Source: Novosphingobium sp. SG707 (lineage in GTDB: Bacteria; Pseudomonadota; Alphaproteobacteria; Sphingomonadales; Sphingomonadaceae). From it: a stretch of DNA of 42,390 nt. Shown in pieces: positions 29,872-37,685 of this stretch (positions are counted from its first letter, which is position 1; each line of letters starts with the position of its first letter). Position numbers and translations under genes: made by a program. The DNA is taken from positions 1 to 42,390 of the forward strand of contig NZ_JAAZQL010000016.1 in the NCBI RefSeq assembly GCF_012275515.1. The letters run 5' to 3'. Under the pieces are notes generated by a model. It was not told where the DNA came from. It did no database searches and saw nothing but the letters and a program-made list of their open reading frames with translations.

Positions 29872-30084
29872 GGGGGTGGGGGCGGATGATGGGACATTCA
29901 TGCTGATCGGCGCGACGGTCGAGCACGTCAAGTTAGGCCGAAACCGGTCATTTGTGGAGTCACGCCAGCCATCTCTCCCGTGCCCTTGTTTGAGCACGAT
30001 CCTGCAAATCGGATTGGAAACGCGGCAAGGCGATTAGCGGCCTTTCATGTAGGTTGTCTGGTTCTGGTGTATGCCCTTGCCAAA

Positions 30085-30732
30085 ATGACCCGGGCGCTCC
30101 ATCCTACTGCCATGGATGCCTTGCAAGACCATCTGGTTGCCGCCTTGGAAGAGCTCTATCGCACTTTCGAGGCAGCCACACCACTTATGATTGAAGGTTG
30201 CCCGTGTTGCGTTGATGGGCGCGAAATCGACGTGTTACTCTCCAAACCTTTGCGCCAAATTAGCTGTCAAGAGTTGATGCACTACATCGGCGGGGTCTTT
30301 CATACGGTCGGTGACGAACTCGATTTTCGATACTTCTTGCCTCGCATTCTCGAGATCTCCATAGCAGCCGATAACAATACTCCACGTGCCGAGATTGTGA
30401 TCGGCAAGCTGCGACTAGCAGGATGGCAAAATTGGCCCTTCCATGAGAGGCAGGCCGTCATAAATTGTCTCGATCTATGGTTCGAACAGGCGCTGACCTG
30501 GGACAAGGCAGAGGCTGACGAAGACTACGGCCTGAGTTCTTATCGGACAGAAGCTATACTGTGCGGCGCGGCTTTAGCTGATCTGCCGCTTGATCGGTGG
30601 CTAGCGCGCTTGAAACAGCCCGATGTGCGTTTCGTTATGCAAGATTTGCGGGAACAATTCCCAAACAAGCCAAACGGATTTTGGAGAAACGCACTCGGTG
30701 GATTCGTAGAAGTTTCCAAGGGCCTTGCTTGA
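30085..30732 (+). CDS. Conserved-looking protein of unknown function (moron)
   Basis: About 215 residues from ATG 30085; GTG 29980 and ATG 30112 are alternatives and none has a clear ribosome site. A soluble protein. The stretch CPCCVDGREIDVLLSKPLRQISCQELMHYIGGVFHTVGDELDFRYFLPRILEI carries a zinc-knuckle-like CPCC. I have seen similar proteins as widespread hypotheticals, but know no function. It is transcribed opposite to the surrounding late genes and has a lower GC than they do, so it is probably a lysogenic-conversion or defence cargo gene. The 180 bases after it show no gene. Confidence 0.75.
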   Translation: MTRALHPTAMDALQDHLVAALEELYRTFEAATPLMIEGCPCCVDGREIDVLLSKPLRQISCQELMHYIGGVFHTVGDELDFRYFLPRILEISIAADNNTPRAEIVIGKLRLAGWQNWPFHERQAVINCLDLWFEQALTWDKAEADEDYGLSSYRTEAILCGAALADLPLDRWLARLKQPDVRFVMQDLREQFPNKPNGFWRNALGGFVEVSKGLA

Positions 30733-30909
30733 ACGAACGCCAAATTTTACTGTGATTAATGAGTTGCATAAATGACTGTTCTGGCAGCGTCTTCTGCCTA
30801 GCCGTTGAGATTCACACCAACGGTGGGTTTCTGCGTAAGCTGTCGTTCGCGAAGGCAGATGAGAACGACGCATTGTGGCCGGACTGCTGCCATCCGCTGA
30901 CTGGGCTGC

Positions 30910-31392
30910 CTAAACTCCCTCCGCCTCCAACATCTCCCCCGCCACTTGCAGCGCCAGATCTTCATCCTCCCGCCCAAAGCCGAGCAACCGCCGCTCGGCA
31001 TATTTGGCGCGGATCTTTCGGCCATCGCGGCCACGGCCAACGGTGACGGTCAGGCCGAACTGGCTGACGGAACCGACGCGGTCGGCGGTGTTGGTGACGG
31101 GGCTGATTTCCACGCCATCGGCGGCGGCATCGATGCGCCATTTGGCCGTTTTGCGCAGGCCCTTGAACATCCTGCCACGCGCGCCCTTGCGCAGGCGGCC
31201 GCGCAGATCGCGCCGGGGCTTGCGCAGGGCGAAGGGGGCGCCATCGGGATCGACGTTGGCGGCGATGCGTTTGAGGTTTGCCTGACGCAACAGGCGGCCA
31301 AGTTTGAGCGTGGCCTTGCGGCGCTCGGCCGGTTCCATGCCCGCCACAATCCGGCCAAACCATTCATCGAGGCGGGAGAGGTCATCCGCCAT
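30910..31392 (-). CDS. S: Tail completion / virion morphogenesis protein gpS
   Basis: 160 residues from ATG 31392, with GGAG nine bases upstream; it overlaps the gpR end by 11 bases. Phage_tail_S family: LSRLDEWFGRIVAGMEPAERRKATLKLGRLLRQANLKRIAANVDPDGAPFALRKPR, then KTAKWRIDAAADGVEI and RAKYAERRLLGFG. It completes the head-proximal tail end. It is the last gene of the O-N-M-L-X-R-S block. Confidence 0.93.
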   Translation of the reverse strand: MADDLSRLDEWFGRIVAGMEPAERRKATLKLGRLLRQANLKRIAANVDPDGAPFALRKPRRDLRGRLRKGARGRMFKGLRKTAKWRIDAAADGVEISPVTNTADRVGSVSQFGLTVTVGRGRDGRKIRAKYAERRLLGFGREDEDLALQVAGEMLEAEGV

Positions 31393-31882
31393 CGACCGCG
31401 CTCCATGGCGGCAGATCCTCATCATTGACGGTTATCGATGTCAGGATCGTGGCGGCATCTAGGCCACCGAAGGGCAGATCGTCAGGGAATATCGGGGCCG
31501 GTTCAGGCAGATAGCTGGCCTTGGCGCCTTGGGGCGTGATAGCCACCTCTACGCTTTGGCGCAGTTGCAGGCGGATCTGCACATCGGCTTTGCCGTTGTC
31601 GAGGATATCGACATCGAAGTCGAAGGCGTCAGCCCCCATGGCGAACACATTGGGTTGGTTGGTGCGCAGCCAGATCAGCATGGCGAGGGCAAAGTCGGCG
31701 ATATCGCCCGCGAATTCGACCAGCAGGACGTTGAGCTGAAATTCGAAGGCAAAGGAGAGATCGTCGGTGTCGCGCGACTGCGCCTTGCCGCGATCGACCC
31801 ACATGATGAGGTTTTTGGGCGCGGCCTTGAGTTCCGGCATCGCCTTCATCAGGGCATCGCGCAGGAGGTTGATTTTCAGCAT
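31382..31882 (-). CDS. R: Tail completion protein gpR
   Basis: 166 residues, P2 GpR family: MLKINLLRDALMKAMPELKAAPKNLIMWVDRGK, FAFEFQLNVLLVEFAGD, LIWLRTNQPNVF and LDNGKADVQIRLQLRQSVEV. It works with gpS at the head-tail joining step. It starts 6 bases after gpX ends. Confidence 0.93.
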   Translation of the reverse strand: MLKINLLRDALMKAMPELKAAPKNLIMWVDRGKAQSRDTDDLSFAFEFQLNVLLVEFAGDIADFALAMLIWLRTNQPNVFAMGADAFDFDVDILDNGKADVQIRLQLRQSVEVAITPQGAKASYLPEPAPIFPDDLPFGGLDAATILTSITVNDEDLPPWSAVDGG

Positions 31883-31887
31883 AGTCG

Positions 31888-32103
31888 CTAGTCCCAGAGC
31901 TGCACGATATCGATGGTGGCGGTCTGGGCGGCGCTGGCATCGGGCAGGATCACCACCGTGCCGCCGGGCAGGCGCGGGCCGAGTTCAGCAAGGCCGGGGT
32001 TCAGGCCCAAGACCTGCTCGGTCACGCCCGCCGTCTTGCTCAGGACGCGGTGGCAGATCTCGTCCACGGTTTCGCCATCCATGGCGGTGGCGGTCTGGGT
32101 CAC
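31888..32103 (-). CDS. X: Tail protein X (LysM-like)
   Basis: 71 residues from GTG 32103, overlapping the gpL stop by 4 bases. Typical gpX: DGETVDEICHRVLSKTAGVTEQVLGLNPGLAELGPRLPGGTVVILPD, a LysM-like fold. In P2 the gene order is L-X followed by lysis genes; here the lysis genes are elsewhere and gpR follows directly. Confidence 0.93.
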   Translation of the reverse strand: MTQTATAMDGETVDEICHRVLSKTAGVTEQVLGLNPGLAELGPRLPGGTVVILPDASAAQTATIDIVQLWD

Positions 32104-32591
32104 AACATCTCCACGCGGTTGCGCGCGACCTGGGCGCCGCCGATCGAGAGCAGGTCGGCAATCGCGGCGTGGCCTTCGCGCCGGTATTCGTCGGCCAGCG
32201 CGGCCTTTTCCGAGGCGCGGGTAAGGCCGGTGTCGGAGGAGGAAACATCGCGGTTGCCTGCCGCGAGATCGGCGACGGCATAATAGCCCACCGCGCGGGT
32301 CCAGAGCAGCTCACCCAAATTCTTGCCTCCCAGTTTCTGGGTGGTCACATCGGCAAGGTTGACCGCCCCGGCCAGCGCGCGCTCGGTGCGCCATGCGGCA
32401 AGCTGGCGCAGGGCCGAGAGCATGCCGCCCTCGATGGCAAGGGTGAGCTGGAGCTGGGTGATGGCGCCGCCGCCGATGTTGAGCCCCTCGCGCACATCGG
32501 CGAGCTTGACCGGCGGGAACCAGCCATCGGCTACCACCTGCGCGTCATCGGCATCGGGCGGGGCGATGGGGGAGGGGGTGAAGCTGCTCAT
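32100..32591 (-). CDS. L: Head completion protein gpL
   Basis: 163 residues, P2 GpL family: GWFPPVKLADVREGLNIGGGAITQLQLTLAIEGGMLSALRQLAAWR, followed by LWTRAVGYYAVADLAAGNRDVSSSDTGLTRASEKAALADEYRREGHAAIADLL. The last stretch (YR-x-x-x-x-AIADLL) is strongly conserved in gpL and related gp4-type connectors. It binds the portal after packaging. Confidence 0.93.
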   Translation of the reverse strand: MSSFTPSPIAPPDADDAQVVADGWFPPVKLADVREGLNIGGGAITQLQLTLAIEGGMLSALRQLAAWRTERALAGAVNLADVTTQKLGGKNLGELLWTRAVGYYAVADLAAGNRDVSSSDTGLTRASEKAALADEYRREGHAAIADLLSIGGAQVARNRVEML

Positions 32592-32709
32592 GGGCTGCGG
32601 CCTTCATTGAAACGGGGCGTCAAAACGGGGGGTGAGGATGGTGTGGGTGGGCTGTCACTTGCGTGCGCCGTCCGCGCCAACCGCCCCCCGCCGCCGTGGG
32701 GCGAACTGG

Positions 32710-33495
32710 TTATTCACTTGCCTCGTCATCGTCGCCCACATCCCCGCTCGCGTCTTCGGGGCCGAGTTTGCGCAGGGATTTTTCGAGACTGCGGATGTCG
32801 GATCTGACGCCGATGCTGCTGTCGAGCTGATGGGCGCGGCGGGCGTGGTCGAGCGCTTCGGAGAGATAGGCCGCCTTGCCACCGGCAGGCGCATTGTCGG
32901 CGGCGGGGTCGAAGGCATCGGCGCGCCGCATGAAGGAGCGGGCCAGCGCCTTGTGCAGCTTGGCCTTGGCCGGGTCGGGCATATCGTGGCCCTCGATCAG
33001 TGCGAGGACGCGGCAGAGCACCTCATGGGGTACGGCTTCCTGCTGGTCGAGGCTCAGCTTGGCGATATCCTCGGCCACGAAACAGGCGACGGTGCGGTTG
33101 TAGCGCTGGGGCGACGCCAGATTGAACCGGATCGCATGGGCGGCAAGGCGAAGGCCATAGTCCCAATCGCGGTAGTCGATGGCCCAGATCAGGTTCCACA
33201 CCAGGATCTCATCCTGCGCGGCCTGACCCTCTTCGCCCGCCTGCAGCACGCCCTCGATCCATGGGGCGAAGGTGCGGGCCATCTCGATCTTGACGGGATT
33301 GCGGGCCTCGATGCTGGCGATGTCGGACAGGGAGTGCAAATTGTCATGAAGCGCCACGCGCAGGGCGGCATATTCCTGCCCAAGGGGCGTATCGAGCGCA
33401 TGTTCGGGCGCGGCGGCGGGGGCCGTATCAGGCTGGGCCGCGCCCGATTGCAGGGCGCGCACGCGCATCTGGTGGCGGCGAAAGGCGGAGACCAT
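32710..33495 (-). CDS. M: Terminase small subunit / endonuclease gpM
   Basis: 261 residues, P2 GpM family: SAFRRHQMRVRA at the start, ALHDNLHSLSDIASIEARNPVKIEMARTF, VWNLIWAIDYRDWDYGLRLAAHAIRFNLASPQRYNRTVACFVAEDIA, and a C-terminal helical part with LDHARRAHQLDSSIGVRSDI. It recognises and cuts cos DNA with gpP. It has no Shine-Dalgarno; its leader equals that of gpE (see 33493-33545). The 118 bases between it and gpL hold no gene. Confidence 0.93.
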   Translation of the reverse strand: MVSAFRRHQMRVRALQSGAAQPDTAPAAAPEHALDTPLGQEYAALRVALHDNLHSLSDIASIEARNPVKIEMARTFAPWIEGVLQAGEEGQAAQDEILVWNLIWAIDYRDWDYGLRLAAHAIRFNLASPQRYNRTVACFVAEDIAKLSLDQQEAVPHEVLCRVLALIEGHDMPDPAKAKLHKALARSFMRRADAFDPAADNAPAGGKAAYLSEALDHARRAHQLDSSIGVRSDIRSLEKSLRKLGPEDASGDVGDDDEASE

Positions 33496-33545
33496 AAGCG
33501 GGGCTTTCGTGATGACCGCCCACCGGCAGGGGGGAACCGGCGGGC
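33493..33545 (-). promoter_or_regulatory. Hairpin plus conserved leader before gpM
   Basis: Between the major capsid gene and gpM: an inverted repeat GCCCACCGG...CCGGCGGGC (33518-33545) and then CGAAAGCCCCGCTTATG (33509-33493) ending in the gpM start codon. The 17-mer is identical to that at gpE. In both places it follows a very highly expressed structural gene. Confidence 0.45.
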
Positions 33546-33572
33546 GGGTGTCAGTGGGCAGAGCGGGGAGGG

Positions 33573-34700
33573 TTACGGACGGGCGCCGAAGGTGATGTTT
33601 TCGGCCATGGTCATGTAATCGGTGCTTTCGATCACATAGCCTTCGTTGACGCTGTTATAGTCGACGAGGGCCGCCATGTTTTCCGGCTCATCCTTGATGT
33701 AGCGGCGGCGCGAACCTTCCTGATAATAGATCGAGAGGTTCGAGCTGTCGGGCGCATTGGCGCGGCCCAGAGGGGTGATGGCCATCGTGCCTTCGGGGAA
33801 GAACGGGGCAATGGCCGCCGGGCGCCCGCCGATCTGCTTGGTCGACATGATGAGGTCGGAGACCACCTGATCGCTGGTCGATTTGCCGCCGTCGATCGTG
33901 TCGGAGAGCGGGCGGTTGATCATCGGGAAGTATTTTTCGTCCACCAGATCCTGGCTGACGATCACGACATGATCGGTGCTGGCCCGCGCATAGGAAGGCA
34001 TGCCCGCGATCAGCTCATAGGCGAGGGCATCGATGTTTTTGTAATCGCCCTGCGCATGGTTGGCATCGGGGCCAATGTAGATCGGCGCGGCGGCGCCCGT
34101 CGCAGTGGTGACGCCGCCAGCGGTGACGGTGGCGCGGCCCATCACATGGTCGGGGCGTTCAAGGCGCAGCTTGTGCAGCCAACCGATGTTGACGTCCTCG
34201 CCCAGCGGATTGTCCTCGGCGTCGGTATCCTCGGCTGCCTCAAGCCCGTTGAAGCCTACCGAGATCCGCGAGAGCGCCACCGAGACCGCAACATGGCGGC
34301 CATAGCGCGCCGCAAAGTCGGGGAATTTCGACCAGGCGTCGATTACTTCCCACGGCAGCATCGTGTCGAAGAGCGTCGAATAGAGCTGGAACTTGCGGTC
34401 CTGCATCTGGCCGACATAGCGCGGCTTGCGGGGCAGGTTGTTACGGCTCTTGCGGCTTGCGATCATGTTGGACGTGCCAAGCCCGATCACCTGTCCCTGA
34501 AGATCGCGCACGCCCATCACATTGACGCGCTGAAGAAAGCCGACGCTCTCGCGCTGGAGATCCTCGAGCCGCTGTTCGCTGGTGGGGGAAAGCGAGAAGT
34601 TGCGCGCCACATTGCGGGTGCCGTTGGCGCTGCCGATGTTGGCGAGAAGCTGATCCAGCGCGCCGCGCCCGCGATCAGAAAGGGTATGGATTTGAGACAT
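33573..34700 (-). CDS. N: Major capsid protein gpN
   Basis: 375 residues (P2 gpN 357), start after AAGGA. HK97-fold P2 family: SLSPTSEQRLEDLQRESVGFLQRVNVMGVRDLQGQVIGLG, RKPRYVGQMQDRKFQLYSTLFDTMLPWEVIDAWSKFPDFAARYGRHVAVSVALSRISVGFNG, and the C-terminal YYQEGSRRRYIKDEPENMAALVDYNSVNEGYVIESTD. It is cleaved by the gpO protease during capsid maturation in the P2 paradigm. It follows gpO by 47 bases. Confidence 0.95.
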   Translation of the reverse strand: MSQIHTLSDRGRGALDQLLANIGSANGTRNVARNFSLSPTSEQRLEDLQRESVGFLQRVNVMGVRDLQGQVIGLGTSNMIASRKSRNNLPRKPRYVGQMQDRKFQLYSTLFDTMLPWEVIDAWSKFPDFAARYGRHVAVSVALSRISVGFNGLEAAEDTDAEDNPLGEDVNIGWLHKLRLERPDHVMGRATVTAGGVTTATGAAAPIYIGPDANHAQGDYKNIDALAYELIAGMPSYARASTDHVVIVSQDLVDEKYFPMINRPLSDTIDGGKSTSDQVVSDLIMSTKQIGGRPAAIAPFFPEGTMAITPLGRANAPDSSNLSIYYQEGSRRRYIKDEPENMAALVDYNSVNEGYVIESTDYMTMAENITFGARP

Positions 34701-34747
34701 GAAGCTGCGTTCCTTGGCGTTGGGGTGCGGGGCTTGGGAGGGCAGGG

Positions 34748-35599
34748 TCAGAAGATGTATTTGCTGTCGGCGCTGGCGTGGCTGCTGCCATCGGCGATCG
34801 GGCGGCGCTGGAAACTGTGGGCAGGGGTGCCTTCCTGCGCGTCCTCGAGCTTCTTGAGCTTGAGCGCCTGGGCATCGGCCTCGGCGCGGAATTCGCTGCG
34901 CAGCCCTTCAATGGAGGCGGTGACGGTCGTGCCGAATTCTTCGAAGACGCCGCGCAGGGCGGCAAAATCGAGGCTGGCCAGCTGCTGCCCATCGGGCTTG
35001 GTTTCGGGCTTGTCTTCCGGCTTGGGTGCGGGGGCAAAGCTGGCGGTGAATTTGTCGAGCATGCCCTTCATGCTGTCGAGCAAGCCCTTGGCGCTTTCGG
35101 TGGCGGCGCCATCATCGGCGAATTCGAGCGCGGCGGCTTCATCGCGGGCCAGCACCATCGAGCCGGGCTGGAAGCGGTTGAACTGGACGCGCTCGACCGC
35201 GATGGCTGCCGGGCTGTCGGTCAGCGCCACCCCGCCCAGATAGGAGAAACCCTTGCCGCCAAAGTTGGGGATGATCTCGATCGAAGGATAAACCTTCTGG
35301 CCCGCCTCGATCAGCGCCTTGGCATTGTCGGTGAGGTCAAGGACGCCATAGAGCGCGGCGCGGGTTTCGATCTTGCCGTTGAAGTCGACATCGACCGTGC
35401 CCTTGGAGACCGAGATCACATCGCCATAGGCAAAGAAGGGCGATTGCCCGCTGATGCCCCGGATGTGCTCAAGGTTGACCCGCGCGCCATAGGTCTTGGG
35501 GTTAAAGCCCGAGACGATCTGGTCGATATCGGCTTCGGCAATTTCGCGGCCATCGACGGTCGAACCGGCGGTGGCGAGCAGGAAGGGCTTGGTCTTCAT
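34748..35599 (-). CDS. O: Capsid scaffolding serine protease gpO
   Basis: 283 residues from ATG 35599, after GGAG (P2 gpO 284). The predicted catalytic triad is Asp16 (TVDGREI), His45 (NLEHIRG) and Ser106 (YPSIEI), in positions matching P2 gpO. The protease half ends near 170. The C-terminal half is the scaffold: an acidic proline-rich linker (APAPKPEDKPETKPDG) and a coiled coil (LRSEFRAEADAQALKLKKLED). It starts the leftward head block, divergent from gpP; the palindrome copy 3 lies 100 bases upstream. Confidence 0.94.
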   Translation of the reverse strand: MKTKPFLLATAGSTVDGREIAEADIDQIVSGFNPKTYGARVNLEHIRGISGQSPFFAYGDVISVSKGTVDVDFNGKIETRAALYGVLDLTDNAKALIEAGQKVYPSIEIIPNFGGKGFSYLGGVALTDSPAAIAVERVQFNRFQPGSMVLARDEAAALEFADDGAATESAKGLLDSMKGMLDKFTASFAPAPKPEDKPETKPDGQQLASLDFAALRGVFEEFGTTVTASIEGLRSEFRAEADAQALKLKKLEDAQEGTPAHSFQRRPIADGSSHASADSKYIF

Positions 35600-35698
35600 C
35601 GGGTTACTCCGGGCGGGGACATGGGGGATTGCGCGGGGCGGATCAGCATTGACCCCTGAAATCCACGGCAACCGGCCTTCCTGCAACGCGCGGGCACA

Positions 35699-35715
35699 GT
35701 AACCCGGCGGGTTAC
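35699..35715 (+). promoter_or_regulatory. Late-operon palindrome, copy 3 (between gpO and gpP)
   Basis: GTAACCCGGCGGGTTAC, followed toward gpP by ACACC and a GGCGCGCGGGG stretch. It ends 48 bases before the gpP ATG, matching the spacing at gpW and gpJ, and lies 100 bases from gpO on the other strand. Because it is a palindrome it could serve both divergent units. Confidence 0.7.
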
Positions 35716-35763
35716 ACCGGCACCCCGGCGCGCGGGGCCCCCCGATCAGGGCATGGCAGGATC

Positions 35764-37674
35764 ATGACCCCAAAACCCGCCCCCCATGATCCGACGCCCC
35801 CGGCGAACAGCCGTCAGGTGACGCGCGCCAAAGCCCGCGAGGCCAAGTCGCTGTATCATCGCGGCTGGGATCTGGCCGATATCGCGCGTGAGCTGGGCGA
35901 GAATTACAACACCGTGGCCAGTTGGAAGCGGCGGGGCGATTGGGATGCCGACAGTCCGCTCGAGGTGGTCGAGGATCACCTCGAGGCCAAGCTGGCGACC
36001 TACCTTTGCAAGGAGCCTTTCACCGAAGGCGACATGAAGCGCGTCGAGTTTCTGATGCGCCAGATGCAGACCGCCGCGCGCATCCGCAAATACAATGAGA
36101 GTGGCAAGGAGGGCGATCTCAACGAGGCGGTTGGCCGCCGCAATGATGACCGGGCCAAGGCCAAGCGGGCGGACAAGCGCAAGAATTTCCTTAGCCTTGA
36201 GCAGTGGGAGGCCCTGCTCACCGACTTCCATGAATGGTGCGATGACTATCAGGAGGGCTGGTGGGAGCAGCGCGATCAGCGCACCCGCAAGATCCTCAAG
36301 AGCCGCCAGATCGGCGCCACCGCCTATTTTGCGCGTGAGGCCATGGCCAAGATTGGCGAGGCGGTCCTCCATGGTGAGCAGCCGCGCAACCAGATCTTCC
36401 TCTCGGCCAGCGAGCGACAGGCCAAGAAGTTCATCCGCGAGATCACCGGCTGGGTAAAACGCGTCACCGGCGTCGATCTCAAGGGCAATCCGCTGATGCT
36501 GGATTTCTCCGACCTGCATCCCGCCGATGAGGACGCGGGCAAGGCCGAGATCCGGCTCGATGGGGTGGGGCTCTATCCGCTGTCCACCAACAGCAACACC
36601 GCGCAAGGCGAAAGCGGCGACTTCTATTTCGACGAATTCTTCTGGGTCCATGGCTTTGCCAAGCTGCGCAAGGTGGCCGCCGCGATGGCCACGCTCACCA
36701 TCTACAAGCGCACCTATTTCTCGACGCCCAGCACCAAAACCCATGAAGCCTATGCCTTTTGGAGCGGCGAGGAGTGGAACCGGGGGCGCAAGAAGGGCGA
36801 TCAGCGGCCCTTTGACATCAGCCACCGGAACCTGCGCGGCGGCGCCATCATGCCCGATGGCTCGTGGTGCCAGATGGTCACGCTCGACGATGCCATCGCG
36901 GGCGGGGCAGGCGGGCGCATCGACAAGGAGGAGCTGCGCGCCGAATGCAGCGAAGAGGAATTCGAGAACCTCTACAATTGCCAGTTCGTCGATGACAGCG
37001 AGAGCAGCTTTCCGTTCAGCCGGATCGCGCCCGCGCGCGTCGATGCCTTCTATCGCTGGCGCGATTTCCGGCCTGCGCTGGCCGAGGTGGCGGGTGGGCG
37101 CCCCTTTGGCGATAAGCCGGTGTGGCTGGGGTATGACCCCAACAAGCAGGGGCGCGATGATGCCGCCCTTGTGGTGCTGGCGCCGCCGGAACAGCCGGGC
37201 AAGGGCAAGTTCCGCGTCCTGGCCAAATACCGGCTCAACGGGCGCGACTTTCAGGGGCAGGCCGATTTCATCAGAGATATCGCGGCCCGGTACAACGTCA
37301 CCGATATCGCCATCGACACCACCGGCGCGGGGCAGGCGGTCTATGAGCTGGTGGTGGGCTGGTTCCCGCGCGCCCGGCGGATCGAATATTCGGTGGCCAG
37401 CAAGACGGCCTTGGTGGTGAAAGCCCAGAATGTCTTCAATTCCGGCCGCATCGAGTTCGACGAGCAGTGGACCGACCTGATGGCGGCCTTGATGGCGATC
37501 CGGCCCGCGCTGACCGGCAGCGGGCGCGGCGTCACCTATGTCGCCCGCCGCAATGGCGAGATTGGCCATGCCGACCTTGCGTGGGCCTTGCTCAACGCCC
37601 TTTCCAATGAACCGCTCGATGCCGGGGCCGCCAGCGGGGCGAGCCGGGGCCGGGTGGCGACGTCCGACGATTGA
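35764..37674 (+). CDS. P: Terminase large subunit (ATPase) gpP
   Basis: 636 residues, P2 GpP family. The N-terminal HTH is KSLYHRGWDLADIARELGENYNTVASWKRRGDWD. The packaging ATPase has a deviant Walker A KSRQIGATAYF (about 178-188) and Walker B FYFDEFFW (about 286-293). The C-terminal RNase H-like nuclease fold has its metal-binding Asp in GYDPNKQGRDDAALVVL (about 456) and IAIDTTGAGQAVYE. It drives DNA into the procapsid with gpM. It is the first gene of the plus-strand P-Q-Dam unit. Confidence 0.96.
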   Translation: MTPKPAPHDPTPPANSRQVTRAKAREAKSLYHRGWDLADIARELGENYNTVASWKRRGDWDADSPLEVVEDHLEAKLATYLCKEPFTEGDMKRVEFLMRQMQTAARIRKYNESGKEGDLNEAVGRRNDDRAKAKRADKRKNFLSLEQWEALLTDFHEWCDDYQEGWWEQRDQRTRKILKSRQIGATAYFAREAMAKIGEAVLHGEQPRNQIFLSASERQAKKFIREITGWVKRVTGVDLKGNPLMLDFSDLHPADEDAGKAEIRLDGVGLYPLSTNSNTAQGESGDFYFDEFFWVHGFAKLRKVAAAMATLTIYKRTYFSTPSTKTHEAYAFWSGEEWNRGRKKGDQRPFDISHRNLRGGAIMPDGSWCQMVTLDDAIAGGAGGRIDKEELRAECSEEEFENLYNCQFVDDSESSFPFSRIAPARVDAFYRWRDFRPALAEVAGGRPFGDKPVWLGYDPNKQGRDDAALVVLAPPEQPGKGKFRVLAKYRLNGRDFQGQADFIRDIAARYNVTDIAIDTTGAGQAVYELVVGWFPRARRIEYSVASKTALVVKAQNVFNSGRIEFDEQWTDLMAALMAIRPALTGSGRGVTYVARRNGEIGHADLAWALLNALSNEPLDAGAASGASRGRVATSDD

Positions 37675-37685
37675 GGAGCCGATTG

